A stretch of 64,000 nt of DNA from Halovulum marinum (GCF_009697225.1 NZ_WIND01000013.1:57853-121852); one strand, 5' to 3'. Positions 1 to 7,325 are shown, counted from the first letter of the stretch. The notes: generated from the letters alone by a model not told the origin. A program made the numbers and translations.

Positions 1-400
1 CAGTCAATCTGTCCGCCACAAGATCAACTCAGAACACGAAATACCTGATTCTGAAGAAACGCGCGAAGACGGTTCTGAATCACACGATGCATCGGGATTG
101 CTGAGAAAGATCCAGAGAGCCTGTCCGAATGCGATGGCGTATGCCTCCGCACCTCCATCAAGCTGGGCGGCTCTGGAGAGTCACGCATGGACGCTGGCAG
201 GCTGGTGCGGGATCGGGCAAGACCTGATCGCCGGAGCCGTGAAGCGAAGAGGACGAGAACAGACTGCCCTCACCGTGCTGCTGGTCGCCGAACGCCTGGA
301 GAAGATCAGGAACCTCCCGGCCTACTTCAACTCCGTAACCGTCGGGAAGAAGGCCGCTGACTTCAACCCCGTGAAGCTGCTCGAAGCCGCGGCGCCGTGA
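1..400 (+). CDS. repC: RepC-type plasmid replication initiator, C-terminal part
   Basis: The reading frame is open from the left edge of the window to the stop at 398-400, so the 5' end lies outside. The visible 132 residues start with a polar linker and then carry a segment (LRKIQRACPNAMAYA, then GIGQDLIAGAV and EKIRNLPAYFNSVTVGKKA) that follows the layout of the RepC C-terminal domain: an aromatic/acidic helix, a GI-x-x-D-L-x-x-A motif and an IRNP/L-x-Y-x-x-x-T helix. RepC binds the origin of repABC plasmids, which usually lies inside repC itself, and starts replication. The three identical palindromes just downstream support the assignment. A TTG at 98 could be mistaken for a start but lies mid-domain. 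Identification is from recalled family features, not a search. Confidence 0.72.
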   Translation, partial: SQSVRHKINSEHEIPDSEETREDGSESHDASGLLRKIQRACPNAMAYASAPPSSWAALESHAWTLAGWCGIGQDLIAGAVKRRGREQTALTVLLVAERLEKIRNLPAYFNSVTVGKKAADFNPVKLLEAAAP

Positions 401-413
401 GCATTCTGGTGAA

Positions 414-431
414 GTTGGTCCATGGACCAAC
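414..431. promoter_or_regulatory. parS: candidate parS palindrome, copy 1
   Basis: Perfect 18-bp palindrome GTTGGTCCATGGACCAAC, starting 14 bases after the repC stop. The GTT...AAC ends match the general form of RepABC partition sites. Confidence 0.6.
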
Positions 432-565
432 CGGGCTCGATCCAATGCGCCGATGGACATGTGCGCCATTCATTGACTGGGAGGCATTCGTGTTGCCTGG
501 ATCACCGCTCCAGACCAGGCCGCCTTGTGGCCTGCGCCGACCTGAAGCCCGAACCGGGACCCCGA

Positions 566-583
566 GTTGGTCCATGGACCAAC
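566..583. promoter_or_regulatory. parS: candidate parS palindrome, copy 2
   Basis: Exact second copy of the 18-bp palindrome at 414-431, with unrelated flanks. The conserved unit is therefore the palindrome itself rather than a larger duplication. Confidence 0.6.
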
Positions 584-798
584 CGTGGCACCCGATGCCC
601 CGCACCGGCCGGCGCATGATCAACCGCGATACGAAGGATGCGACACAGTCCAGAAGGAACCAGCGTCGCGCCATGGCCCGACATCAGACGCCCTGCCTGG
701 ACGATCGCCCCGCGTCCAGGGTATGTCTGCCTGGTCAACGGCGCCAACGGCCAATGCATCGCCCTACTCGAATCTCCGGCATCGCACGATTTCAGAAA

Positions 799-816
799 GT
801 TGGTCCATGGACCAAC
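799..816. promoter_or_regulatory. parS: candidate parS palindrome, copy 3
   Basis: Exact third copy of the 18-bp palindrome. It ends 14 bases before the 3' end of the minus-strand nuclease-like gene. Confidence 0.6.
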
Positions 817-830
817 CAGGCGCGACGGCC

Positions 831-1904
831 TCAGCAATTGCGTGCGCGTCGATAGCCGGCGGTGAGCGCCTCCGCTTCCGAGTCGAAAAGAGCGCGGTTC
901 CTTTGGGATGTTCTGCTGTAGCCCGGGCAACCTTCGACATGGTAGATGCCCGAGTTCGAATTTCCGATCACCGCCGGCAAAGAGGGCTCGATCGAAACAT
1001 CCGCCTGGTCCCTCGGGCCGGAGCCAAGCCATGGCTCGAACCTCACCGTCGCGACAGATTCGTCGAGCACCATGAAGACGGGCGCATGATCGGAAACTTC
1101 CGCACGCGCTTGCTCGTGAGTGATGCGCAGGAGTTCTGCGGGAAACTCGTCAATCCCGAACCCCGCGATCGGCAGATCCATTCCGCTCGGCGCCCAGATG
1201 TTGTCGTAGAGGTTCGCATAACTTCCGTTGCGCTTGCCAAGCGTCGTCGCTCCATCCCTGATCAGCGGAAAAGATTTGCGCCCAGGCTCACTCCACGCCG
1301 TATCTGACGGCTGCAGATTGAAGTCTCCCGCGATGAAGACCGGAAGGCCCGGAAAGGCCTCCTCGAGCCAGTCGCGATAGCCCGCAAGGGCAGCGGCTTC
1401 CCGCCGCCGGCGATCGACACTGTCACCGTAGATCAGGTGCGCGGAGGCAAGAACGAAGTCTCCTCCGTCAGCGCTACGAAACACCGCCGAGAAGGGCTCG
1501 CGCTCAAAGACGTCCCGATCATCGATGTAGACGACAGCCCCGTCGACCCATTCAATCCGGTCCGGCCGGAAAAGGAATGCATACATCTCCTTGTAGCTGC
1601 CGCGGCCGACACGGTGTGATTTCAGGGCCTGCCAGCGCACGCCAGTCGTGCGCTCCAACTCGACCAGCAGGTGCTCGAGACCTTCTTCGGTCATCACTTC
1701 CTGGACTGCAAGCAGGTCGTATCGACCCGCGACGGCCGCGACGGCCTCATGGTCCTTCTGATCGCCCCAGCCGAGATTGCGGATATTCCAGCTCCCCACG
1801 AACGTCTCCGCGATCGACACGCCCGGGGTCGCTGCTGCGCTCAGTGCAATCGCGGCCGCAAGTACTGTGCGGCCTAGCGCGCGACGGAAGGGCAGGGGGG
1901 TCAT
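831..1904 (-). CDS. secreted endonuclease/exonuclease/phosphatase-family protein
   Basis: 357 residues. The N-terminus has basic residues, an alanine-rich hydrophobic stretch and an A-x-A-type cleavage site near residue 33, so the mature protein is probably periplasmic or secreted. DNase-I-fold motifs appear in order: GSWNIRNLG, LLAVQEV (metal Glu), SAHLIYG (catalytic His), IAGDFNLQ (Asp and Asn) and VSDHAPV (Asp-His pair). The C-terminal 45 residues (IYHVEGCPGYSR ... AGYRRARNC) form the small Cys-containing module often seen behind secreted nucleases. The family cleaves DNA, RNA or phosphoesters; the substrate here is unknown. ATG at 1904 is preferred over GTG at 1910 because a GAGGTG ribosome site precedes it. 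It converges on the parS region. Confidence 0.75.
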   Translation of the reverse strand: MTPLPFRRALGRTVLAAAIALSAAATPGVSIAETFVGSWNIRNLGWGDQKDHEAVAAVAGRYDLLAVQEVMTEEGLEHLLVELERTTGVRWQALKSHRVGRGSYKEMYAFLFRPDRIEWVDGAVVYIDDRDVFEREPFSAVFRSADGGDFVLASAHLIYGDSVDRRRREAAALAGYRDWLEEAFPGLPVFIAGDFNLQPSDTAWSEPGRKSFPLIRDGATTLGKRNGSYANLYDNIWAPSGMDLPIAGFGIDEFPAELLRITHEQARAEVSDHAPVFMVLDESVATVRFEPWLGSGPRDQADVSIEPSLPAVIGNSNSGIYHVEGCPGYSRTSQRNRALFDSEAEALTAGYRRARNC

Positions 1905-2000
1905 CAACACCTCATTCAGGAAAAAACAGGTTCGGAGTGCAGCTACATCCGGAGGTATGAAAAACAGGCTGAAAATCCATTTTTCACATACCGCTCTGAC

Positions 2001-2585
2001 TCAGGCGGCGATGGCGCCGGGGGCGGTCGCGGGCTTGGGGACCGGCCTGGTCTTCGCCGGGTTCTTCGCTTCCGTTGCCTCGATCCTGCGCGGGGGTAGG
2101 GGAACCGCGAGAGGACGCCAGCCGGCAAACCAGGAGCCGGGGATGCGCGATGCTCCAACAGGAGCTGCCATGTCCCAGGCGTCCGTTTCCGGGATCTCTC
2201 CTTGCGCATGCACGATAACGATCTGCTGCCCGGCCCAGGCCGCGTACCGGTCGTCCTTCATCATGGAGCCCACGTCGTCTCTAACTTTCGCCAGGATGGC
2301 CCAGCCGTCGCGGTTTGCAGCCCACATCGGAAGCCAGAGCTCCGCATCGGCGCGCTGCGAGAGCTTCAACACTTCGCTGCGCGCGTCGCACTCGACGAAC
2401 CGCCTGCACTCATCGATCGAGTACATCTTGCGGGAGCGCTCCTGTCCGCGACGCACCCGGTAGTAGCCGGGGAGGGCGCGGTGAATCCGGTAGACGCCGA
2501 GGTCAAGGAAGGCCGGCAGCTTGGCGCTCATGCCGTCCGGAGCCCATTGCGGGGCAAAGAGGTCCTGGCGGTCTACAAGCTTCAT
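2001..2585 (-). CDS. hypothetical plasmid protein
   Basis: 194 residues, not recognised. It has a tryptophan- and tyrosine-rich globular part with a basic segment (YYRVRRGQERSRKMY), an MWAANRDGWAILAKV segment near the middle, and a proline/alanine/lysine-rich, probably disordered tail after residue 160. There is no signal peptide and no membrane segment. The start ATG lies 36 bases downstream of a TTTTTCGCA motif that recurs near the other minus-strand genes of this block. Codon use agrees with the neighbours. Function unknown. Confidence 0.55.
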   Translation of the reverse strand: MKLVDRQDLFAPQWAPDGMSAKLPAFLDLGVYRIHRALPGYYRVRRGQERSRKMYSIDECRRFVECDARSEVLKLSQRADAELWLPMWAANRDGWAILAKVRDDVGSMMKDDRYAAWAGQQIVIVHAQGEIPETDAWDMAAPVGASRIPGSWFAGWRPLAVPLPPRRIEATEAKNPAKTRPVPKPATAPGAIAA

Positions 2586-2620
2586 GGCGTTCTCCGTGGG
2601 TGCGACAGACGATCACAACT

Positions 2621-2633
2621 AACGTTTTTCGCA
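2621..2633 (-). repeat. TGCGAAAAACGTT repeat, copy A
   Basis: The 13-mer TGCGAAAAACGTT (minus strand) occurs here and at 4089-4101. Its 9-base core TGCGAAAAA occurs twice more, at 4706-4714 and 4794-4802, always in the same orientation and near minus-strand start codons. It could be an operator for a plasmid regulator or part of a recombination site for the nearby serine recombinase. Confidence 0.35.
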
Positions 2634-2723
2634 TGGTATCTGAACGGCGGCCATGCAGGCAATTCGCGAGCGGGGCAGGGGGCTCCGTTCCTGTGGATAG
2701 TCCGCCGCCGGCAGCGTCGAGGA

Positions 2724-3614
2724 TCAGTCGCCAAGCAGCCCGTGGTCGCGGGCCCTGTCGACGAGCATCTTGACCGAGGAAGGGCTCCAGCGGGTCTTGC
2801 CGCGCGGTGTGCGCTCCCGCATCTCGTGCAGGCGATCGGCGATCTGCTGAAGGGTAGGGCGCGGCTCCGTACCGGCGATTGCGGCCACGATGGCCATGAG
2901 TCGGTCGGAGGCGGGCTTCACGGGCGCGCGCTCGAGGACCCTGGCGTCCAGCATGCCTTCGCTCACGAAGCGCTTCACGGCGCGTTTCAGGCGCTCTGGG
3001 GTCCAGTCGCGGGCATCGCGGGGCAGGGCGGCGTTCACCATGTCCGTGACGGTCTGCCAGTCGCGCTGTGGGCGGTGTCGGCGCACGATGGGCAGCCATT
3101 GTTCGGAGTGGGCCATCAGGCCGTCCAGGAAGGCGCTATCGCGCGCCAGGGCGTTCTTGCGGATCGCCGCGGGGTCACGGGCCCTCAAGCCGGGATTGCC
3201 GCCTACACGGCCTTGTGCAGCCGCAGAGCGCAGGCCGGCCTGGGTGCGTTCCCGAATGAGCGCGCGCTCGAGCTCCGCGACCGAGCCCAGGATCTGCAGG
3301 GTGAAACGTCCTTGGGGCGATGCCGTGTCTACGGGGTCTCCGAGGGAGCGGAAGTGCGCCCCGCGGGCGTCCAGGGCCTCGATGACCGTCAAGAGGTGCG
3401 CCAGTGAGCGCGCGAGGCGGTCCAGGCGAACGATGACCAGCGTGTCTCCAGGCTGGATCCTGTTCAGGAGCCGGCCAAGAACCGGGCGCGATCGATCGCC
3501 GCCCGAGGCGAACTCCTCGTGGATCTTCGTGCAGCCGGCATCGCGGAGTTCCGCGATCTGCGGCTCGAGTGATTGCTCCCCGGTCGAGACCCGGGCGTAT
3601 CCGATCAGCGCCAT
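2724..3614 (-). CDS. serine recombinase (resolvase/invertase family)
   Basis: 296 residues. The N-terminal catalytic domain of small serine recombinases is clear: GYARVSTGEQSLEPQ with nucleophile Ser10, then DRLARS (active-site Arg), TPQG-like TASPQGRF and the long E helix ELERALIRERTQAGL. The C-terminal ~150 residues are longer than in Tn3 resolvase and hold at least two helical segments (PTLQQIADRLHEM, WSPSSVKMLVDRA) that look like helix-turn-helix DNA-binding parts. It probably resolves plasmid multimers or mobilises a neighbouring segment. It is the last gene of a minus-strand group. A small inverted repeat ACTGGTGTCCAGT at 3642-3654, just upstream of the start, could be part of its recombination site or operator. 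Confidence 0.88.
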   Translation of the reverse strand: MALIGYARVSTGEQSLEPQIAELRDAGCTKIHEEFASGGDRSRPVLGRLLNRIQPGDTLVIVRLDRLARSLAHLLTVIEALDARGAHFRSLGDPVDTASPQGRFTLQILGSVAELERALIRERTQAGLRSAAAQGRVGGNPGLRARDPAAIRKNALARDSAFLDGLMAHSEQWLPIVRRHRPQRDWQTVTDMVNAALPRDARDWTPERLKRAVKRFVSEGMLDARVLERAPVKPASDRLMAIVAAIAGTEPRPTLQQIADRLHEMRERTPRGKTRWSPSSVKMLVDRARDHGLLGD

Positions 3615-3663
3615 CCTGGTCGGATACTTTCAGCGCCCGGAACTGGTGTCCAGTCGGCTCGCA

Positions 3664-3819
3664 TCATTGATGCCGGCGGCGAGAAGATTGCTTGCGAAGG
3701 ATCGCAAGGCCGTAGAGCGCGATGCCGAGAGCGACGGTACCGGCAGCCTGCACCCGCCCCATGCCGAGAAGAGCGTACACCGAGACGCATGAAGCGAAGA
3801 AGGCCACGCGAAATGCCAT
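3664..3819 (-). CDS. small membrane protein (51 aa), coupled gene
   Basis: 51 residues: MAFRVAFFASCVSVYALLG, a second hydrophobic stretch (TVALGIALYGLAIL), then a short basic tail KQSSRRRH. Two transmembrane helices are likely. Its ATG overlaps the stop of the upstream membrane gene as TGATG (3817-3821), which implies translational coupling. No family recognised. A longer in-frame version starting at 3954 would run through the upstream gene in another frame and is less likely. Confidence 0.5.
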   Translation of the reverse strand: MAFRVAFFASCVSVYALLGMGRVQAAGTVALGIALYGLAILRKQSSRRRHQ

Positions 3820-4253
3820 CAGCGCGCCTCGCGTCGCCGGCGAGGCGATAGCACGAGCCAGTGCACGAGGTGCAGGGAGAGCCCGCCGGCGGCCACCAGG
3901 GCGACAAACAGGAGGCAGCTGGCGAGCGTGAGGAAGGTCCGCTCCGACATCCACTCGAGGGATTGGACGGTCATCCAGAGAAGCGCCGCGAGGGAGAAGG
4001 CCACGAAGGCCGCGGACACATGGTGGCTGAAGCGGCGTGTCGGATGTTCGGCAACTGGCATCGACGCCTGCTCCAAATGATGAAAATCAACGTTTTTCGC
4101 AAAATAGCCGATCAAGGAAGGGCGGTCAATCGAGCTGCGGCGGGCAAGCCCGCCCAGGATTGCGCCGAAGACGGTGGCTGCGGCGATCACGATGAGACCG
4201 GCGCCGTTGCCGGCGCTCAGGTCGTGCTGGAGGTCGGAGGAGGTATCGGGCAT
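3819..4253 (-). CDS. membrane protein of unknown function
   Basis: 144 residues with three predicted transmembrane helices, roughly residues 18-37, 78-98 and 108-135, and a strongly basic end (SPRRRREAR). No enzyme motif is visible. It starts 10 bases after the zinc-ribbon gene and overlaps the 51-residue membrane gene by one base. A second possible start is the ATG at 4061 (SD-like GGAG upstream), which lies 28 bases downstream of the TGCGAAAAACGTT repeat at 4089-4101. That shorter form would lack the first helix. Function unknown. Confidence 0.5.
   Translation of the reverse strand: MPDTSSDLQHDLSAGNGAGLIVIAAATVFGAILGGLARRSSIDRPSLIGYFAKNVDFHHLEQASMPVAEHPTRRFSHHVSAAFVAFSLAALLWMTVQSLEWMSERTFLTLASCLLFVALVAAGGLSLHLVHWLVLSPRRRREAR
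4089..4101 (-). repeat. TGCGAAAAACGTT repeat, copy B
   Basis: Exact 13-base copy of the motif at 2621-2633, here inside the 5' part of the membrane-protein gene. It could serve an internal start at 4061. Confidence 0.35.
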
Positions 4254-4263
4254 TCGGCGCTCC

Positions 4264-4485
4264 TCAGGTGTAGAAGGCTTCGGAACAGAAGTCGCAGGCG
4301 ATGATGATCGAACCCGGTCCTTCGGCCTTGTGCCTCAGGCCGTCCTGGTTGCACTTGGGGCAGCGACCCGGACCGTTGACGTGATCGTTCCACGCCTTCT
4401 CGACCGCTTCCGGGGTGGGGCGGAGCGGTTGCTGGATCGGCTCACCGCCGACGATGAAGCGCTCGATGACTTGGAACACGCCCAT
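4264..4485 (-). CDS. small zinc-ribbon protein (73 aa)
   Basis: 73 residues. The C-terminal half has two paired-cysteine knuckles, CPKC near residue 42 and CDFC near residue 64, about 20 residues apart, as in a treble or ribbon zinc-binding fold. The N-terminal half (MGVFQVIERFIVGGEPIQQP) may be a short helix. The start overlaps the stop of the upstream winged-helix-like gene as TGATG (4483-4487). It may be a nucleic-acid or protein adaptor; no family recognised. The same frame is open far upstream, but that extension is antisense-like and arginine-rich and is not used. Confidence 0.5.
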   Translation of the reverse strand: MGVFQVIERFIVGGEPIQQPLRPTPEAVEKAWNDHVNGPGRCPKCNQDGLRHKAEGPGSIIIACDFCSEAFYT

Positions 4486-4706
4486 CAGGCGGAGATACCC
4501 GGCTCGGGTTGCGTGGCCATGGAATAGACATGGGTACGTCCCAGCTTCTTCCGGGTCACCTCGCCGCTCGTGAGCATCTCTGCCAGCGCCCGGTGAGTGC
4601 TCGCATAGTTCGCGCCATCGGTGATGGCGAGGAGTTGCTGCACCGTGGTGCCGGGGAACTCCCCCAGCGCCTTCCGGATCTGTGTCTTGAGATCTTCTTC
4701 TCGCAT
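4485..4706 (-). CDS. small winged-helix-like DNA-binding protein (73 aa)
   Basis: 73 residues: an acidic/basic first helix (REEDLKTQIRKALGE), a turn with TTVQQLLAITDGANYASTHRALAEML that fits a helix-turn-helix, then GEVTRKKLGRTHVYSM, which resembles the wing of MarR/ArsR-like small regulators. It heads a four-gene coupled group. The TGCGAAAAA repeat overlaps the start codon (4706-4714) and another copy lies at 4794-4802, so autoregulation by this protein is a testable idea. The ATG at 4706 is chosen because the upstream extension to 4847 is low-quality sequence. Confidence 0.5.
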   Translation of the reverse strand: MREEDLKTQIRKALGEFPGTTVQQLLAITDGANYASTHRALAEMLTSGEVTRKKLGRTHVYSMATQPEPGISA

Positions 4707-4714
4707 TTTTCGCA
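4706..4714 (-). repeat. TGCGAAAAA repeat, copy C
   Basis: Nine-base core of the repeat. It overlaps the first base of the start codon of the winged-helix-like gene. Confidence 0.3.
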
Positions 4715-5160
4715 AACCTCTGGGCGCGGGAAGTATTTCCGATGTTGCCTGGGGCCTTGCTGCAAACGCATTCCAGCGAAGCCTTGGCTTTATTTTTTCG
4801 CATTCTGACGAATTTCGGCGCCGGGCGCAAGAGATTTTCAAATACATAAGACAATATAAAACGGTCGATTGAAAACATCGACATAGGTCCGGAGCCTGCC
4901 GTCTCTCTCGTCGCGCTCAGCGTCCCATGGCCCGTTCGGCCTTGCTCAGCAGGGCCTGAGAGCCCTTGGGCGCAAGATCCTCGGCCTGGATCCATTCATT
5001 TCGGCGTTTTCCTGGGCTGATCTGGCAGAATGGGCCAATCTGGGTGCAACAATCCACAGAGGCACATTCAGATGAGTCGTGATAGACTATACTTGATACT
5101 GGAAATCAGCCTAAATTCAGTATGTAAACCTATCAGCAAACTGGTCCTGGAAAGAGCGAT
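4715..5160. other. divergent intergenic region, no gene seen
   Basis: The region separates the minus-strand small-gene operon from the plus-strand DUF1612 gene and is locally AT-rich around 4785-4865 and 5075-5140, as expected for promoters. An imperfect inverted repeat with TACTG/CAGTA ends spans 5097-5122, about 40 bases before the DUF1612 gene, and may be an operator. No coding sequence is supported. Confidence 0.4.
4794..4802 (-). repeat. TGCGAAAAA repeat, copy D
   Basis: Nine-base core, 88 bases upstream of the winged-helix-like gene in its leader region. Confidence 0.3.
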
Positions 5161-6342
5161 ATGGCAGGAAGACACCTGATGTCGGGGCGAGCCTCGAACC
5201 CTGGGGTCCCGCGCATCCTGCGGGCGGAGATCGCCGCGGCGCGGATCGAGGGCATACTGCTCGCCGATCCCGCGCTGGCGCGGCACTGGCGCACGGGCCA
5301 GGCTTTCGTCGAGGCGGCGGCCTCGGTTGGCCTCGAGGACATTCGCCTGTCGGCGGCCGCGATCATGATGCGGCTCACGTCGAACCGCACCCAGGACATC
5401 GACGCGCGCGGCGCCGAGCAGGGCAGGCGGCTGATCGCCGTCATGGCGCGCCCGCCGCTTCTTGCCGCCGATCCCGACGCCGGCCTGCGCCGGATCGAGG
5501 CGGCGGCGTCCCCCGTCGGGCATCGCACCCCGTTCGAGGACCGGCTCGAGGGCGCGGAATACGCGGGCCTCGTCGCCCGGGCGCTCGAGGCGGACACCAC
5601 CCCGATCATCGCAGCGCTGCGCGGGGCGGCGGAATATGCGCTGCGGTCGCGCCGGAGCGCACCGGCGGCGGAACGGCTTCTGTTCATGGCGCTTGAAAGC
5701 GAGGCCCGCGCCCGCTCGCGCGGGGATGCCGGCGCGGCCGGACGTTGGGACGGGCCGGACCTGCTGGCGCCGGCAGAGGCGCACTGGATAGCAGCACCCT
5801 CGGCGGCGCTTACCCACGGGCGCTACCAGGTCTGGTCGCCGATCAGCGGGATCAGCACGCTGGTCGATGCGCTCGAGGCGCAGGTTGCGCGCGAGCTCGG
5901 TCATCTGGGCACGCTGCGCCACGAGCTCGCGAAGCTCGATGCGGCGGCGGCCGCGGCGCGGGGCCGCTCGCGCATGGCGGATTTCGTGGGCTTCGTGAAG
6001 CGCCAGCCGATCCTGACTTCAGGCCAGGTGATGGAGGACCTGGGCGTGACGCGGGCGACCGCGCTGTCGCTGATCGGCACGCTGGAAGGGCAGGGGAGCC
6101 TGGTGGATTTCACCGCCCGCCGATCGGCCCGGTTCTGGGCAACACCGACCTTGGCCGCCCGCCTGCGACATGGGTCGGTTCGGGCGCGGCCACAGGCGGC
6201 AGGGCAGGGGCGGGAGGCTGGGAAGGTCCCGGAGCTCGATCAGCCGCGGACCCGCGAGGATGAAGAGGCCCGCCTCGAGGAACTGCTCGGGGAGCTCGAT
6301 GACGCTTTGCGGGGCGTCGACGAGGTGATGCGGCGGGGGTGA
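5161..6342 (+). CDS. DUF1612/helix-turn-helix plasmid protein (RHE_PE00001 type)
   Basis: 393 residues. The N-terminal ~230 residues (RAEIAAARIEGILLADPALARHWRTG and following) match my recollection of the DUF1612 domain. Residues ~260-325 contain a helix-turn-helix (PILTSGQVMEDLGVTRATALSLIGTLE) followed by a wing-like SLVDFTARRSARFWAT segment. The acidic C-terminal tail is likely flexible. Such proteins are common on rhizobial and Rhodobacterales repABC plasmids; their role is not established and may be transcriptional regulation. It stands alone. An internal part of this gene recurs as broken copies at 7355-7430 and 9559-9597. ATG at 5179 is an alternative start. Confidence 0.75.
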   Translation: MAGRHLMSGRASNPGVPRILRAEIAAARIEGILLADPALARHWRTGQAFVEAAASVGLEDIRLSAAAIMMRLTSNRTQDIDARGAEQGRRLIAVMARPPLLAADPDAGLRRIEAAASPVGHRTPFEDRLEGAEYAGLVARALEADTTPIIAALRGAAEYALRSRRSAPAAERLLFMALESEARARSRGDAGAAGRWDGPDLLAPAEAHWIAAPSAALTHGRYQVWSPISGISTLVDALEAQVARELGHLGTLRHELAKLDAAAAAARGRSRMADFVGFVKRQPILTSGQVMEDLGVTRATALSLIGTLEGQGSLVDFTARRSARFWATPTLAARLRHGSVRARPQAAGQGREAGKVPELDQPRTREDEEARLEELLGELDDALRGVDEVMRRG

Positions 6343-6373
6343 AGGTAGCCTGTTTCGGTACCGCGCGACAGCG

Positions 6374-6862
6374 TCAACAGGACTCATCGCTGGCAACCGG
6401 CGCTGCCCGCCTGGTTAGATCATTCCAGCCGGTCGGGGGATCTCCCGCCGCAAGGCGCTTCTGGAAGATCCTGTAGGCGTCGGTCTTGCTGCCGTAGGCC
6501 CTCTTGGTGCTTTCGTCGTTCACCCAGCCATAGATGATGATCTTGGACTTGGTGTCGTAGCGGAAGAAGAGGCGGAACTGCTGCAGGAACTTCGCCCGTT
6601 TCCATGCCCGGTGTTCCGGCCCGACCGTGTTTCCCAGATCGAAGACAGTGGAGGTCGGATTCGCCGGAATGACCTCCTTGGTCAGCTTCTCGATGGCCGC
6701 CAGGATCTTCGTGGGGGCCTTCTTCCGGTAGGTCTCGGGATGCTTCTCCCTGAGCCGCTCTACGTTCGCGACAAGGTCTTCATACGATTCAGCGAAGGCT
6801 GGATCCTGCAGCAGGGTCCAACCATTGACGACCAGCGCGCCGGGAACCTGGCCTTCGCTCAT
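6374..6862 (-). CDS. yhaV: YhaV-type toxin of a type II toxin-antitoxin system
   Basis: 162 residues. It closely follows the layout of E. coli YhaV (about 154 residues): VNGWTLLQDPAFAESY at the start, YRKKAPTKILAAIEKL, then the RelE-like core FRLFFRYDTKSKIIIYGWVNDE and KTDAYRIFQKRLAAGDPP near the end. YhaV is a ribosome-dependent mRNA interferase. It overlaps the antitoxin by four bases (ATGA at 6859-6862) and is translated after it, the usual order for this pair. Probable role is replicon maintenance. Confidence 0.9.
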   Translation of the reverse strand: MSEGQVPGALVVNGWTLLQDPAFAESYEDLVANVERLREKHPETYRKKAPTKILAAIEKLTKEVIPANPTSTVFDLGNTVGPEHRAWKRAKFLQQFRLFFRYDTKSKIIIYGWVNDESTKRAYGSKTDAYRIFQKRLAAGDPPTGWNDLTRRAAPVASDESC

Positions 6863-7188
6863 TCGTCGTCGAGCGGCCCGTCCAGATCGACGTCCATGCC
6901 TTCGACCAGTTCAGCGGCGCGGCGGCTTGCTTCACCGCCGAAGGGCTTCAGGCGCTGCGGGTTGTTGACCATCTCGCGCTCGAGGAAGCCGAGATAGGCC
7001 TGAACCGCCGGATCGACCTGGTCGTCCTGAGGCTCGGCTTTTTCCAGGATCACCTGACCGCCCCGGATTACGTATGCGATCTTGTCTCGTTTGCCGAGAT
7101 GCAAGGCCTTTCGGACTGCGGCCGGCACGGTGTTCTGATACTTGTCTGTCAGGGTCGCTTCGAAGCGGGGGGCTTGCACGTCGCTCAT
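6859..7188 (-). CDS. prlF: PrlF antitoxin (AbrB/SpoVT-like)
   Basis: 109 residues with an N-terminal swapped-hairpin AbrB-like DNA-binding segment (YQNTVPAAVRKALHLGKRDKI), followed by the PrlF features GGQVILEKAE, AYLGFLEREMVNNPQRLKPF and VEGMDVDLD. It should neutralise YhaV and repress its own promoter. A strong AGGAG ribosome site sits 7 bases before the ATG. A 10-bp inverted repeat overlapping a promoter lies immediately upstream. Confidence 0.9.
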   Translation of the reverse strand: MSDVQAPRFEATLTDKYQNTVPAAVRKALHLGKRDKIAYVIRGGQVILEKAEPQDDQVDPAVQAYLGFLEREMVNNPQRLKPFGGEASRRAAELVEGMDVDLDGPLDDE

Positions 7189-7217
7189 GTCGGTGCTCCT
7201 CGAGAAGGGTCACGCGG

Positions 7218-7247
7218 AAAGGTAATGCAGACCCATTACCTTTTCAA
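7218..7247 (-). promoter_or_regulatory. prlF-yhaV promoter with overlapping operator
   Basis: Reading on the minus strand, a -35 TTGAAA (7242-7247) and a -10-like TACCTT (7219-7224) are 17 bases apart. Between and over them lies a perfect inverted repeat with 10-base arms, AAAGGTAATG (7218-7227) and CATTACCTTT (7234-7243), separated by 6 bases. The placement fits autorepression by PrlF, although binding is inferred. Confidence 0.6.
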
Positions 7248-7325
7248 GGTTCCTGAAGAAGGCACCTCTTGGGAGGTGGCCGTTGGCAGCTGCCAACCGC
7301 AATCGGCTTGGATGCAGGAGTTTCC

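Larger units (their letters stand above)
401..830. other. non-coding candidate centromere region downstream of repC
   Basis: No convincing gene is present. The stretch holds three copies of one perfect 18-bp palindrome, 152 and 233 bases apart. Short open frames here read straight through the palindromes in several frames and look like chance. In repABC plasmids the ParB-binding (parS) sites are palindromes lying close to the rep genes, so this is probably the partition site of the replicon. Confidence 0.55.

Noticed and set aside
397..1032. Several open frames of 65-246 codons on both strands after repC
   Set aside because: They read through the palindromes in different frames and repeat meaningless VHGPT or SMDQP peptides; no ribosome sites or family features.
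2202..3407. 400-codon plus-strand frame opposite the serine recombinase
   Set aside because: It is antisense to a gene with clear catalytic motifs; high-GC DNA often leaves such frames open.
4264..4995. 243-codon version of the zinc-ribbon gene
   Set aside because: The first 170 codons are antisense-like and arginine/histidine-rich, and they overlap the winged-helix-like gene; the 73-codon form starting at 4485 has a coupled start.
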